Of a stretch of DNA of 64,000 nt, positions 24,487 to 48,589 are shown piece after piece (within the stretch, counting starts at the first letter, position 1; the number at the start of each line of letters is the position of its first letter). The DNA lies in assembly GCA_949361645.1 (NCBI GenBank), contig OX442435.1:1189625-1253624 (forward strand), given 5' to 3'. The stretch is from Spongilla lacustris (lineage: Eukaryota; Porifera; Demospongiae; Spongillida; Spongillidae). The notes below the pieces were generated by a model that was not told the DNA's origin, ran no database searches, and worked only from the letters and a program-made list of their open reading frames with translations. A program made the translations under genes and the position numbers.

Positions 24487-25431
24487 CTATATTGTCTACC
24501 ACTTCACTCTGTTCGCCCAACATCATAGCAAGGCTTTGCATCATCTCTTGGAGCTCACGAATATCCCTTGTGTAGGCCGACATTATGCCAAGAAGGTCAA
24601 ATTGGATACGTACTTACACTTACTTCTCTAAGTTTAACATGTCCTGATGTTCCATCTCTCTTATTTGAAGTGCACCAATATCCTGCTGAGCTTGATCCTG
24701 CTTCACATCTCCATTGTGCCTCGAATCTGTGGCGATGTGTAATTATTGCTGTGAAGGTAGGAGAAAGTAAGCTTGTTGCACCTTGTTTGGTTTGTGGACC
24801 TTGGGCTTGGCTCTGCAATATATCAGTGAAGGTTGTGATTTGAGATGAAAGCCTTTTATTGAGAATTTTCGAATTCTCCTTTTGCGACTCAGTAGTTCTA
24901 CTAATTGGAAGTTAATTACTAAACATTTAGTGACATGCATAAATGTGTACTGATATATGCGCTGATTGGGAAAACAATATTTACAATCGTAATACTTTAA
25001 TTTACTGAAGTTAACCTTGGTAACAGTTAAATTTCCATATATGATATGTGAGGTACGTGATTGTCTACATGTACAAGTTTATGCATGTCTGACTCCTCCG
25101 TCTGTGGTGGCCTGGTGAAAGCGGATATGCACTCATGTAAGCTAACCCATTTAATTGAGACTCAATGTCTTTTATTGCTGTCTCCAGATTCCTCATTATA
25201 GCAGATTTCAACGTGTCGAAAGCTCTGCGCTCCCTGCAATCTTTCAGTTTGCTCAGGTCGCCATCAATACATCCAAGTAGCTATGTATGAGACGAGATCG
25301 ATCTGTAAATTATGTCCGTAGCGTGTGGGCTGTGCGGATTTTATTGCAAGTTGTGCACGTCACGTATCAATAACCTCGCCTGTGCCTTCTTTCTTTCCAC
25401 CTTGCTTAGTCTTCTCGTTCTTGCAATCCAT
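24487..25431 (-). CDS. Qa-SNARE (syntaxin-like), 3' end not found
   Basis: Five minus-strand exons join in phase: 25375-25431 (MDCKNEKTKQGGKKEGTGE), 25147-25280 (LSKLKDCRERRAFDTLKSAI, Habc-like helix), 24782-24900 (RTTESQKENSKILNKRLSSQ), 24624-24726 (QDIGALQIREMEHQDMLNLE) and 24487-24566 (DIRELQEMMQSLAMMLGEQS then EVVDNI). The last two form the first half of a SNARE helix; MLGEQSEVVDNI matches the region around the central Gln layer of syntaxin 7/12/16-type proteins. Such proteins drive membrane fusion in the endosomal or Golgi system. The second half of the helix and the C-terminal membrane anchor were not identified downstream, so the gene may be incomplete, or the last exon may be small or distant. 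Confidence 0.75.
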
Positions 25432-27066
25432 GGCTACTCAGGTCAAATAAGGAGGGCGTGGCTTAATGAATTAATGTAAAACGTCGTTCGTCGCACATTA
25501 CAATGAATACAATAAAATAATATCATCGCATAGTAAGTCGACGTAGCTTCATACACGATATATTATCTCTGACAAAATACAGTAGTCTAGTGAATTTAAG
25601 AAAATAACCACAATCAGTATTAAAAGTGCGAACGCTTTATAAATTCGTACTCCCAACCATGATAAGACCAGAGATCATATATTATCTCTGATAAAACAAA
25701 CATGTATATATTCCTTATGAAAAATTACCTGACTGGCGCAAGATACTTCGACAGATACAATGATTTCCAGTTACCCAAATACCTATAATTTTAAACTCAA
25801 ACCTCAGCATTTGTATGTAATATATCATGCAGGCGACAAATAAACTTTTCTTGTCCCTCTGCATGGGGCCATGTTAGTTTGCGAGATTTAAAAAACTAAT
25901 CTTTGATAGTTATTATTCATTTTGCTAGCCCACCGAGGTTGCAACTTTTTTCTTACATTGACAATATATAGCCTAGTTACTACTTGGGCGCCGTTTTTTT
26001 TTGCGTAGTTTTCGGAGTCAGATCCAAAACTTGTTCGACCTACGCCTTCATCCACTCTTAATGCTCCTCGCTCTATTCAGTGCAACAGCATCTCCAGCTG
26101 TAAGTGATCAAGTGCCAAAATCTAGACTAGCAAGAGATAACACGATCTCGACTATAGTAGTGCAGCCCTTTCCAAAATAGATAGATCCATTAACATTCTG
26201 TGTTCTACTACGCTGCGATAACTTCACAGTAAAAACGTGTTCAATTACCCTACTTGAAGCCAAGACTCGGTTAAATTGAAGCATGATTTTACACGCACAC
26301 AGATATGCTGGACCTTAGTGCAGCGGCAATTCAGCTGATGAGTCATTATTCAAGTAACCCCAATGTGCGCATTCTGAACTTTTACTCTATACTTGGCTAG
26401 TCCTCCTGCAACGTACCCCCTTATAAATTTTTGCGCGACATGTACAGCTAGGCCCGGGGCGAGCGCTGATACCCCTCCCCTGGCCCAGTGGGATTTACGG
26501 CGAAGCCCTAGCCGCTTTTTTACTTTTGCGTTTATTCAATTCAGCATGAAAATACATACTATCACAGATGTATATCAGTCAAATATCTATGATACTATGA
26601 ACTTAATACTGATAGCCACGAACAGCATAAGCAAAAGCAGATAGATTAATAGACTCCTGCGACAAGAAAAGTTTAAACTCGTCATTCCTACCGCTCAGCA
26701 ATTAAAGCTTTTACGCAAAGCCATTGTGATCGCATGCTTCGTGTTGAACTGAGGAAAAGAATCTGAGATCCCATCCCATTCACGGCCTTTGATCGCTCAC
26801 TTCGTGCTCACCATTTGACTTGGAGGTTCTTGGGCTTTAGAGATAATAGACTTTGGGGTGCATGGAACGCTAACTGGCGAATTTAGCAACGCGTCAATTA
26901 TATAGTTAATTATTCAGTTAATTTATTCATTACTGGTCGTAAAGACCCTCCCCCGCCACTGCCCCCCCACCCCGTTTTTGATTAAACAAATAAATCACAC
27001 ACATGGGAACAGTTGAGGGCCAAGCTACTTGTAAGATCGAATTGAAGCATGAGCACCTGAAAGTTA
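25432..27066. other. Intergenic region upstream of the SNARE gene
   Basis: No gene was recognised. The stretch 26440-26530 (ggcccggggcgag...cgaagccctagccgctttt) resembles part of the hAT-like element at 38497-39400 and is probably a decayed relative. The SNARE promoter should lie just above 25431; no clear TATA box was seen. Confidence 0.4.
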
Positions 27067-27182
27067 ACCTTTAATCTCCCGTCGTCCTACGCGTAGGATT
27101 AGCGTCCTACGCAAGTTAAAATTAATTTTACCTTTAATCTCCCGTCGTCCTACGCGTAGGATTAGCGTCCTACGCAAGTTAA
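27067..27182. repeat. Two tandem palindromic units like piggyBac ends
   Basis: Two copies of a unit of about 52 bp run CCTTTAATCTCCCGTCGTCC, TACGCGTAGGATTAGCG, TCCTACGCAAGTTAA. They share TTTAATCTCC and CGTCC with the terminal repeats of the adjacent piggyBac-type element and are separated by TTAA-containing sequence. They may be solo ends or tiny nonautonomous relatives that inserted at TTAA. Confidence 0.7.
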
Positions 27183-30100
27183 TGTTTAATCTCCAATCGT
27201 CCTTAATTAAGGGCCTCTGTCATTAAACAAGGACGATTTCTTCATTCCAGCTAAAGTGCGCAAAATTTCCTTTAAAATTTACTGTCAAGTTTTGATTTGA
27301 TAAACGGTATCAGGGTAAACTGGTTTTTTCATCGGTGCTCTATCTAGGCAACTGGTTTTTGGTCAAAATGGCGAAGCGATTCAAAGTTGGTGATAGTGTA
27401 GTTGGCAAACTTATAAGTACGATGGGCAAAAAAGCAACGGTGCTAGAAGTCATTGTTAATGGAAGGAGGAGGAAATATGTTGTTCGCTGGGAAACTGCAC
27501 GCGACTTCGAACCAAAGGCAAAGTGCAGTCGTCGCAAAAGAGCTAGAGCGCTTGAAGAAACTGAAGAAGCCAGCACACTTCCAGCTTCACGCTTTGAACT
27601 GGACATCTCGTCTGTGGCAAACGCGGAAGAGCTAGGATGTCACAAACATTGACACTGAATGCATCGTTTCGACCTCGTCATCAGAAAGTGATAGCAATAT
27701 TGATGTTGAACATGAGCAAAGGTAAAGATAGTTTTGTATGAAAACATATTTTTAAAAATTAATAATTCATATAGAACGCATACGGATGAGGATTTTCTTG
27801 AAGACCCAGTTCCACCCACTACTGATGTACACCCACTTTTGATGCCACATGGTCGCATGTGGAAATGGCGAGAATCTTTGCTCATTGATCCCTCAGCTGG
27901 AGGGCGTTATAATTCCATTCCTCATGTGAGGTGGTCACATGTACAAGAGAGTCAACCAAAGACAGCTTACAACTATTTTACTTTGTTATATCCCATGTGT
28001 GGACTTGATAGCATGTTGCAGTGTACCAACATGAGTTTTTAAAATTTCTTGGATTGAGGCTTGCTATGGCTTGTGAACCTAAACGGGGTCCTATTCATGT
28101 GTACTGGAAAACTGGAAGTGAACCTGGAAGTGTGTTCAAAGGTGCAGACTTTGGTCATTATGGGATGACTAGACATCGCTTCCAAGATATACTGAAGTGC
28201 TTAAGTTTTGTTCCACCTCATGTTGAAGGTACCTGCACTGATGTAAGTAATTATACAAGGTTGTATAGAATGTTGATAGCATGCAATGTTTTTAGGATCC
28301 ATGGAAAAGCATCAGATGCTTCATTGATGATTTCAACCTTACACGAAAAAAGCATATCATTCCTGGATGTCACTTAGTTGTTGATGAATGTATGAGTTCT
28401 TGGAAAGGAGCTGATGGTGAATATGTTGTGGATGGTATGCCTCATAAGACAAAGCTGCCTCGCAAACCTAAAGGAGTGGGTACTGAAATCAAATCACTTG
28501 CTTGTGGTGACACAGGTATCATTCTGAAGTTAGAGATAATGGAAGGGAAAGAAGCCAACAGAAAAAAGGACTATTTCCAACAGTATGGAGAGGGAACAGC
28601 AGTAACTCTTCGCCTAACCAAGGAATGCTATGGTAGTGGCCGTGTGGTGCATGCTGATTCTGCCTTCTCCTCAGTGAAGACCATCTTGGCCTTACAAGAA
28701 AGGGGACTGTACTTCATGGGTATGGTAAAGACAGCACATAAAGAATATCCACTTGCATACTTACAGTCTTGGGGAAAAGGTCAGGAAGATGAAGCAGTAC
28801 CAGCTCGGGGGGATTTCTGCTTATTGGAGACTCAGGCTGAAAATGGTATACCCTTCTATGCTCTTGAATGGGCTGATAAGAAGATGAAAACAATTGTGTC
28901 TAATGTTGGTTCAACACTTTCAGGAACTCCTTGCAAGCGCAAAAGGCACAAGAAGGAGGAAGTAAATGGTGTGTTGGAGACTGTTGTATACTTCAAGGAG
29001 CTCGAGGTCAAGCAACCAGCAATGATAGAGGAATTGTTCAGTTGTTTTGGTATCATTGATAGACATGATCATTACCATCAAGGTTCTCTTGGATTAGAAC
29101 GTGAATGGTGTACACACAAGTGGTGGCATCGTATATTTACCACAGTTTTTGGGATGTGACATTGCCACAAAATGTTTTTTTATTCTCATTAGATTGGGAA
29201 ACAACATATCCCGATTCCATTGTCAACCTTGAAAGCTTATAGTGATCACAAAAAGCAAGTGCAATTGAAGTGCAAAATTTGTTCACAAAAGTCATCATAC
29301 TGTTGTGACGGATGCTCCAGTGCTACAACAGGTTATGTTCACACTCTCTGCAAACCAAGTACAAAACACAACTGCTTTCAACAGCACCTCACCCTCATTG
29401 CTGATAGTAGTGCAACACAGCTATTAATGACATCAATAATGACACTCAATGTTCAACTCAAGGGTATATGAATTGATTTTGGTTTTGATTGATTGGCCTG
29501 ATTTATTTTCATTTATTTTAATCAACAAGACAAATTTGATTTCACACTCTCACAATGCATTACAAAGGGTATTAAATATACCAATAACTAACTGGAATGA
29601 GTTTTAATACTTATGAAGCTATTTTTATCATTACAGACATTCACTGCATTATACACAAGTAAATGCAGTTGACAAAGAGTCAAAGATGCATTCATATACT
29701 TGACATAACATAGAACTACTTGTGTTCATCTCTCAAGACGCTTCATTAGATTAAAATATTCTGTAAAACATTGTTCAACGTGACAGTCCAGTTTATCTAT
29801 GGGAAATAAAAAGCATATAAATTAGCAATTCGGATGTACATATGTGCAAACTTTTTAACATCTTCTGAATGTAGACTGATTGAAGTGTCTGATAATCCTT
29901 ACGCATTAGAGTTAGAAAATAATTCTATAATGTCATTAATAAACAAATCCGGAATGCACGTTTTGAATGCCATAAATAATGTGATCTACAAATACACTAT
30001 TGCACTTAAACTTTTTTTCCATACAATAAAACACTTAGTTTAAATACATAGGGCTATAAAGTGAACAAGGGTAGAATAGTGTATAGTGAAATGGTTTTAC

Positions 30101-30208
30101 TTTTCAAATGCATCGATTATTTTTTTACAAAAACTTACTGCAAATGTTCGTCCTTATTTAAGGACGATAACCGCTATTAAATAAGGACGACGAGCTGGAG
30201 ATTAAACA
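27183..30208 (+). mobile_element. piggyBac-type DNA transposon, 3026 bp, TTAA target duplication
   Basis: TTAA stands at both borders (27179-27182 and 30209-30212). The ends are inverted: left TGTTTAATCTCCAATCGTCC, right (complement) TGTTTAATCTCCAGCTCGTC. Sub-terminal inverted GTCCTTA/TAAGGAC motifs lie inside both ends. The body encodes a piggyBac-family transposase with frame damage. TTAA duplication and DDE_Tnp_1_7-like protein features together define the family; the exact subfamily was not determined. Confidence 0.9.
27368..29471 (+). pseudogene. piggyBac-family transposase, frame-damaged
   Basis: The reading starts at MAKRFKVGDSVVGKL, with an acidic Ser-rich segment, and continues (YNYFTLLYP, FLKFLGLRLAMA, GHYGMTRHRF) into a DDE core: HLVVDECMSSWKG, VVHADSAFSS and IIDRHDHYHQG supply the expected acidic residues. 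The end is a Cys-rich zinc-finger tail (CKICSQKSSYCCDGC). Two short introns explain some frame changes: about 27723-27773, and about 28242-28294 (gtaagt...tttttag). Single-base shifts remain near 27630 and within the T/A run near 28040. Another frame change near 29155 may be an intron or a further shift. Either the element is inactive or the assembly has small indels. Confidence 0.8.
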
Positions 30209-31224
30209 TTAAAATTAATTTTTAGCAAACTCATATGATCAAAAAATAAACCAAAATCTCATTGTACTGTACAAATGGTTATTAATTCAGAAAATATTTT
30301 TACTTTCTTGCAATTCTTCAAAGATTGTCAAATACAATCAATACTGCATTGCTAAAAGATGTATTTGCGGTAAATTGCAAAGCAACATAAAGTACCAAAA
30401 AGTAATGTTGGGAAGATCAGAGCAACATTTTAAAAGAAGGGGGTAGTACGACAGGTCTTTTGCACTAAGCATATAAAAAAGCACCTTGTAGATTTGGAAA
30501 TTGCTCGCTCCACAAGCTTATGAACGATAGATATTTGTCAGACGCATGTTGCGGGGAATTATTATAGCCAATTGAATGGACAAAATCTTGAAGTGCGTTT
30601 TCGGTAAAACATGGCAAAATCAATTAGAGTAAAAACACTGCCGTAGAATGTATAAAGTAGCCCACACATCATGCCTCAAAAAACATTCAAAAAAAGTTGT
30701 ATTTGTCGTACTTTTTTCTGTGACAATTAAATTCTCTACATAATGCATTTTTAAGAACCGTATCTGTAGATTTGCATTGTGTAACCAAGGGTGTGATTTA
30801 AAAAATAGACTGACAATTGGTAAATTTAGCACAATAGACACATCAAATTGAACCACTCTAACAATGGTCATGCAGTGAGATGTGTATATATGCATAAATC
30901 ACGACTCCATCGTGACATATAGTAGGGCCCTGACAGTTTATGAATAGACTGATAATATAATATATATATTTTAAAGGGTACAACCGTATTAGGTCATTAT
31001 ATTTTTAGTAATTCTCCCCCCCCCCCCCCCCCCAGTATGCCTAATTCATTTAACTTGTACAAGCTGGTGCTTCTAACGATTTGATTGGTCTACATACATA
31101 GATGACACAGTATGCACACTATGTGGTGTATGTGCATGATATCACATGAAAGAATAGAGCTATAGATATGTACGGTGAATTTGTGAGCAGAGCATGTATA
31201 AGTAGAAGATTGTTCAAAGACACA
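30209..31224. other. Flank between transposon and CARD-like gene
   Basis: AT-rich sequence with a poly-C run at about 31016-31033. No gene, RNA or structured repeat was recognised. Confidence 0.4.
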
Positions 31225-32280
31225 TTACAAGGAGTTATGATGACCCTTTCTGTGTTTTAGTTTTGCCCTCCTCTCTACTTCTTTCTGACAGGCTATCTTA
31301 TGGTGAGCCACATCCAGCTGCACCATTAATTCTTTTTTCTCATCCCTCTCAGCCTTCAACTGTCGCTGCATGTGTTCCATCTCTAAGCTGTGCACCACCT
31401 CCGCCCCCTTACGATCCTCCTCATAGAATGTCACCTGTTCAACGAGCAGGTCACGTTCCTGCCGGATTTCTTCCAGCTCCTGCGTGAGGGTGCACACGAA
31501 TACGCGCAAACCATCACGCTCAATGTGCAGGTCATTCATCGCCACCGATAACACCTTCACTGTTAGATCCTTTTCAATCAGCGCCTGTTCAAGCCGCTTT
31601 ATCTCGCACTTGCATCCTTTTATTTGTTGGGCTTGGTCAATTGGAACGGGGCCGTCTACACGCTGTGCATGCATAGGCGTATCTTTTTCGTTCTCGTCCG
31701 TGCACGGGACTGGCCGAATGAACGTTAACGATGACGGAGAGGGGGAGGCACTGGCGGTGGAATTCTTCTTTCTGTCCCTGAGGGGCAGATTGGAGGGCGG
31801 CACAACAGACGATGGACGGCTTTGCGTCATCGGCGTTCCCGCCATCGACGGAAAGTTACGTTCTCCCAACGTTCGTTGAAGAGTAGGAGGAGAAGGGGCT
31901 ACAACATGGGCGCTGCGCATGATGCTAGTACCCACGTGACGAGGTGCCTCAGGCTCAGAACGGAGTTGATCTCGACACGCTTCCAGCTTGTAGGCTACGT
32001 CGCCCAATTCCGTATATTTCCGCAGAACGCCCAAAAATTGGTTGAACTTGCCGGGCTCCACTATAATGCTCGCTTGAATGGGCTGGAGAACGTGTGTTAT
32101 CTTCTGGTTATCAGGAATCCCAATGGTGGTGGCCTCCTGTAGAACTGTCAAACTGACCAGCCTTTCGGAGAAGAGCTGAGTGGTGATGTCATGTACGTTG
32201 GAAGCCAAGATCCCGACTAGGTCGTGAAAGAATTGCCGGAAGGCTCTGTACTCTGCTGTATCGCCCTGGCCGGTCGTCAT
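31225..32280 (-). CDS. Intronless death-fold (CARD-like)/coiled-coil protein, copy 1
   Basis: An uninterrupted 351-aa frame. Residues about 10-105 are helical and CARD-like: FRQFFHDLVGILASNVHDIT, LFSERLVSLTVLQEA, then KFNQFLGVLRKYTELGDVAY ending KLEACRDQL. A Ser/Pro-rich linker follows, with the motif FIRPVPCTDENE, then a long charged coiled coil (about residues 220-340; CEIKRLEQALIEKDLTVKVL, EEIRQERDLLVEQV) and a basic tail (KHRKGHHNSL). The paralogue at 39891-40898 has the same architecture. Death-fold plus coiled coil suggests an adaptor that oligomerises and recruits partners, as in CARD9/BCL10-type proteins; the function is inference. CARD versus another death-fold subclass cannot be settled by eye. 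Confidence 0.7.
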   Translation of the reverse strand: MTTGQGDTAEYRAFRQFFHDLVGILASNVHDITTQLFSERLVSLTVLQEATTIGIPDNQKITHVLQPIQASIIVEPGKFNQFLGVLRKYTELGDVAYKLEACRDQLRSEPEAPRHVGTSIMRSAHVVAPSPPTLQRTLGERNFPSMAGTPMTQSRPSSVVPPSNLPLRDRKKNSTASASPSPSSLTFIRPVPCTDENEKDTPMHAQRVDGPVPIDQAQQIKGCKCEIKRLEQALIEKDLTVKVLSVAMNDLHIERDGLRVFVCTLTQELEEIRQERDLLVEQVTFYEEDRKGAEVVHSLEMEHMQRQLKAERDEKKELMVQLDVAHHKIACQKEVERRAKLKHRKGHHNSL

Positions 32281-34501
32281 GTCTCCACCTTGGTACAGAT
32301 TAGAAATAGGGTGCTTTCCCTTGTATTACGTGTAATAAGAATAATAATAGATCTCCCCCCCCCCCCCCCCCCCCCCGGAATCCGTTTGCGTGAATACACC
32401 TGAATACCTGTATGCGTAATATGACGCGTACATGATCTAGCAGATGAGCATTGTATACTAGATATGATTACGCTGAGCCACACTCTGGAGAACGGCTAGG
32501 AATTCACTATCCTTTAAACCCCCAATTCTATTCATTTTAACACATGAAACTGCTGAAGATCAGACAGAAGAGGTTGGGATGTGATGAACAATGTGTATGT
32601 AGTGCAAACTTGCACAGTCAGTGGCGGCGGAGCCGGTCAGGCCATGGACTGACCAATCTTGGACCTGAGTCATTAAATATTCATATATCATCAATTGTTC
32701 ACTGATAAACCAATATTCGAGTATACGTATGCGTAAGCGTACGCTATGGTATAACAGCTAGTGTAACATGTATTCACTACGTATAAGTAATTCAGTCCAT
32801 TCGACACGTCAGTACAGCGACAATATACGTGACGCAGCGTGACGTAAGAATGCTCATATATGGCCCGTGTTTAAACGGGCGTGCCATTCTTTAAAATCCT
32901 GCTACAATGGATGCCAGTTCTTTCCTGAAATGTTTAAACAGGTACGCATGTCATTCAACAATATGTATACCAGGATATATGCACAGAAATATGCTTGGGC
33001 TGGCATCTCCTATATACATGTGATCAGCGGGCATGCAGTTTACATTTGTGTATGCATAAATTTGTTTTTTAAAAATCACTTTGAATAAGTACCAGAATAA
33101 TTGCACTACTTCCAATACTGCCAATACCAGAGCCAGTAATTTAAATAGCTTCCGCGCACACAGAAAGGATGACATGCAAGGGTGTGACAATCTACTCCCC
33201 CCTTGTGGGTGGATCCCGGCCTGTCAGGTCGCCGACCTGCCAGGCCAAGGACAGTCCGGCCTGGCAGGCCGACCTATCAGGCCAGGCTGGCCTTCGCCAA
33301 CCCTTCCCTTACACAAATATCGGCATTCCAAAATTCCTAATGTATTATTGGCATCCCTTAGGATTTTCGGCGCCCTCCTGTTTAAGGCGCGATTAAGTGC
33401 TTTTATTGGAGGGAAGTTACAGTATTATATACATCACAGTACCGTTACAGCAGCACTGACTGATTCGTAAATCACTTAAAGATCAAAGCTGTAAGCAGTA
33501 TGCATGGCCATGGTATGCGACAATAGTTTCTATGCCTCTGTGCCTAACTGCTGTCAGCGAATCTCTATAAAAGGTGTCGGGTGCAGATAAAGTCCAAGTC
33601 AGATGACACCCAGTTCGAGTTCGTGGCGTGTACCTTTGCAATGGAGTATGGAACTTGTGATCCACGTGCCGGAATAATCGAATTACAAGAACTACAATGT
33701 ATATATGTATATGTCAGTTCCGATCCGCCAGCCATAAGCGTACTCTTGTAGTAGTGTACACTGTACATGTACGTGCGTTGTTTCGGCACAAGCCTATATA
33801 TAAGACTCGGAGATCGAGAGCGCGGCTTATATATAATTGTGGTCGCCGTTGTGAGTACATTGAATGGACACGCCGAAAGCAAAGGTTAGTTCGTAATGCA
33901 CGAGCGAGTGTATAGCATTTGTATGTACATGTGCGTACGGACGTCGGTATACGCCAGTACTGACGTACATACTGTACCACATGCACGAATGTACAATGTG
34001 ACTTTATAATAGCATCTTGCCGGCGTAGTATTTACGTCATGACGACGTTACGTGATGCTGGAATACATTTGAGTTCTATACACCATCGTTTGCTGCTGGC
34101 CATGCATCTCACGCTGCAAATTCGGTTATTGCTCCAACTCACTGGTTATTGCAGTGCTCTGCTTGGCTTCCTCACTTGAACTGCACTGAAATGATTGAGA
34201 GGCTTTCCATGTTTGCAACAGGTTGCAAAGCTCTCATAATCTCGTTAACTTGTTGTAAATATCTGCACCCCTCATTCTTTGCGCGTCTTCGTCTTCTTCT
34301 TTGAGGTAAAATGCTAGAGATAGATGGTAGTCTTGAATGCTGTATTTTAACTCAATATATGCATGACTGAAACGCAAACGCAAGACGTGTCGCTGAATGA
34401 ATCAGTACTGCTTTGTAAGTCCAACTTTAGTATACAGTAACTAAGTATAATACGTATTGTACATTGAAAATGACGTCATGCATTTGATATCTCGTCCACA
34501 G
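32281..34501. other. Region between CARD-like gene and DDHD copy 2
   Basis: No gene was recognised. It contains a poly-C run (32356-32376) and a GC-rich cluster of interlocking palindromes at 33210-33300 (cctgtcaggtcgccgacctg and ggcctggcaggcc). The first exon of DDHD copy 2, matching MSLLRKG of copy 1, was not found here and may be diverged. Confidence 0.4.
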
Positions 34502-46114
<11,613 letters not shown>

Positions 46115-46329
46115 CATTGACCTACTGTAGAGCTTAGAATTATAGCCTCGTGTGAAATGGCATGGTCATACAATGTAGTGTATAAATGTCCATACTTAAA
46201 TTAGCCCCCCCCCCCCTTCCAAGATCTTGCACTACTGTACAATTTCCCCCTGGACATTTTGCACTAGTGTGTGATGTCATTCCCCCTAGACAAACTACAC
46301 AGGGAAAAACTATCCCCCTCCGGGATAAA

Positions 46330-46361
<32 letters not shown>

Positions 46362-46891
46362 TTCCAGAATATTTTATTTCATCTATGACAAGGCTAGAAA
46401 TCTTACATCCCTAATATGGACTTACAGGGTACAAAGTGGTGGTATTTTCCTCACACAGTGGTGGCAACACGTTGATGCCTGTACTCATGAGCTCCTTTCC
46501 ATAGTCAAAGCTCTCGTTCTCACTGAATGCAATACTCACAAATACACACTACTGACATTGCTATGAACTTTTCTAAACATAGAATTTGACATGTGATAAC
46601 ACTTTAAATTATGTTGAATATGAGTCAGTTGAAAAAAAACAAACAAACAAAAAAACATGTGTACACTAAGTAGCACTGATACAAGATACTATAATGGCCT
46701 ATTAATGGGTGGATGAATTTGAAGGAGGGGCACATGCTACATGTACTAGTCAGCTGCGGTTTGTAAATTCTTGTTTAACCTTGGGGAGTGCGTGGTGACC
46801 AACCCCTTCCAAGAGAAAAAACCATACAAATTGTTTTATAAGGTCACAGACCACACCCACAAAAGAAACACTCAAAAAGTGAATATATCAG
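46115..46891. other. Convergent intergenic region
   Basis: This separates the 3' end of DDHD copy 2 (+) from the 3' end of RBR fragment Z (-). It has poly-C runs at about 46204-46214 and 46333-46360. No gene was recognised. Confidence 0.5.
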
Positions 46892-47105
46892 TCAGGTATG
46901 GTTCTCTGCAGCCTCTGATGCACGTTGAGCAATGGGTCTAGCAGCTTCAAGGTACTTCTTACACTCTTCCTCTACACACCGGGCTTCTTTAACCAGCTCA
47001 TGATGTGGTGTACGGAGATACGGCCTGTTCAACATCTGTGCAAGACGTTCAATAGGTTCTTCCAACTGTCCCTACAAAATTTGTGCAGTATATATATATA
47101 TATAT

Positions 47106-47925
47106 GGGACAGTTTCCACGAAAATGGCCCTTCGTTTATAAGTATAAAATAATATAAAATTGCTATGTATTTGAATCGTAATAACTTCCGAACGGTTAAG
47201 GCTATCAACTTTCTATAGTCAACACTTCATACCACACCATTTCTCTACGGTAAAATACATTTTGGGGTCTTGCACTTGCTCCGTGCCAGAATTGCAACGT
47301 CCGATACCCCACCGGGTTCAAACCCAACATAACTTTCTGTAGGAGTTATGAAATCGCTTCAAATTCGGTTTGTAGGTGGAGAGGTCCTATACCTATCGAT
47401 TTGTTCTGTTCGTTGATTTTTATGCCATCCATTACGGAGATACAGTTGAACAAACTACGTACCCATTTTCGCGCTCGATTCGCGCCAATGATTTGGGCAA
47501 ATTACGTTCCGCTCAATGTATGGGGAGGCGGGGATTATAACATTGGCGCGAATCAAGCGGGAAAACGTGCACGTAGTTTGTTCAACTGTATCTCAGTAAC
47601 GGATGGCATAAAAATTAACGAACAGAACAAATCGATAGGTATAGGACCTCTACACCTACAAACCAAATTTGAAGCGATTTCATAACTCCTACAGAAAGTT
47701 ATGTTGAGTTTGAACCCGGTGGGGTATCTGACGTTGCAATTTTGGCACGGAGCAAGTGCAAGACCCCAAAATGTATTCTACCGTAGAGAAACGGTGTGGT
47801 ATGAAGTGTTGAAAATAGGAAGTTGATAGCCTTAATCATTCGGAAGTTATTACGATTCAAATGCAAAGCAATTTTATATGATTTTATACTTATAAACGAA
47901 GGGCCATTTTCGTGGAAACTGTCCC
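47106..47925. mobile_element. Foldback element with 385-bp inverted arms
   Basis: 47106-47490 and 47541-47925 are near-perfect inverted copies (a few mismatches, for example near 47160 and 47215) around a 50-nt spacer. The ends are GGGACAGTTTCCACG, and both sides are flanked by TATATA runs, consistent with TA-type insertion. No protein is encoded. It sits in the last intron of Z, so a transcript would fold into a long hairpin. Confidence 0.9.
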
Positions 47926-48589
47926 ATATATATATATATATTTTAAAAAAGCTTTCAAATATTTCTATATAACTATCATCAATGTAATACAACTATTAAC
48001 AATGTAGCATGCTTGAAGTTGAAGTACATAACATGCTTGAAGTGATATAATTACAAATACCCGAGGTTATATAACTATTAACAATTGTAGCACATATACC
48101 TGAATACTCTCGTGGGATCGCTTATCATCAGTGTTGCTGGGGATGAAGTACCCAAGAGCGTAGGAGGCAGAGAGGACCTGGCGGCAACTGATCAGGACAA
48201 ACAGGGAGTCTTCAAAGAGGTTCCCCTTCACCAGAGCAGATGGTGTTTCAGTAGCCGTGGCAACTGCGGGTGACTGGTTGGCTGGGGACCCGTTGCCCAT
48301 GTTCGTGGAAGACACCATAACCTCTTTCAATTTTTCAACTGCAAAGAGCAAAACAAAGCAAATTATCAAAATATGAACCTATCACTTTTAACTCGAGCCA
48401 TGCAAACAAAATGTATGTTCGTATATAATGATGACATTAATAATGACATGGCAAAATAAGTGTAATCCAGAAGCTGCTAGACCCATTGCTCAATATGCAT
48501 GCATCAAAGGCGTGTTCAGTAAAACGTGGCTTCTCTCTGATGGTTTACTGAAGATTATCCCATATTCATTCGAGTACAGGCAGCAAGTT

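Noticed and set aside
31484..32142. Plus-strand frames of 131 and 106 codons
   Set aside because: Opposite-strand shadows of the 351-aa minus gene, which has a homologous partner at 39891-40898.
47401..47992. Frames of 94 and 97 codons in the foldback element
   Set aside because: The two arms of one inverted repeat read on opposite strands; no conserved protein features.
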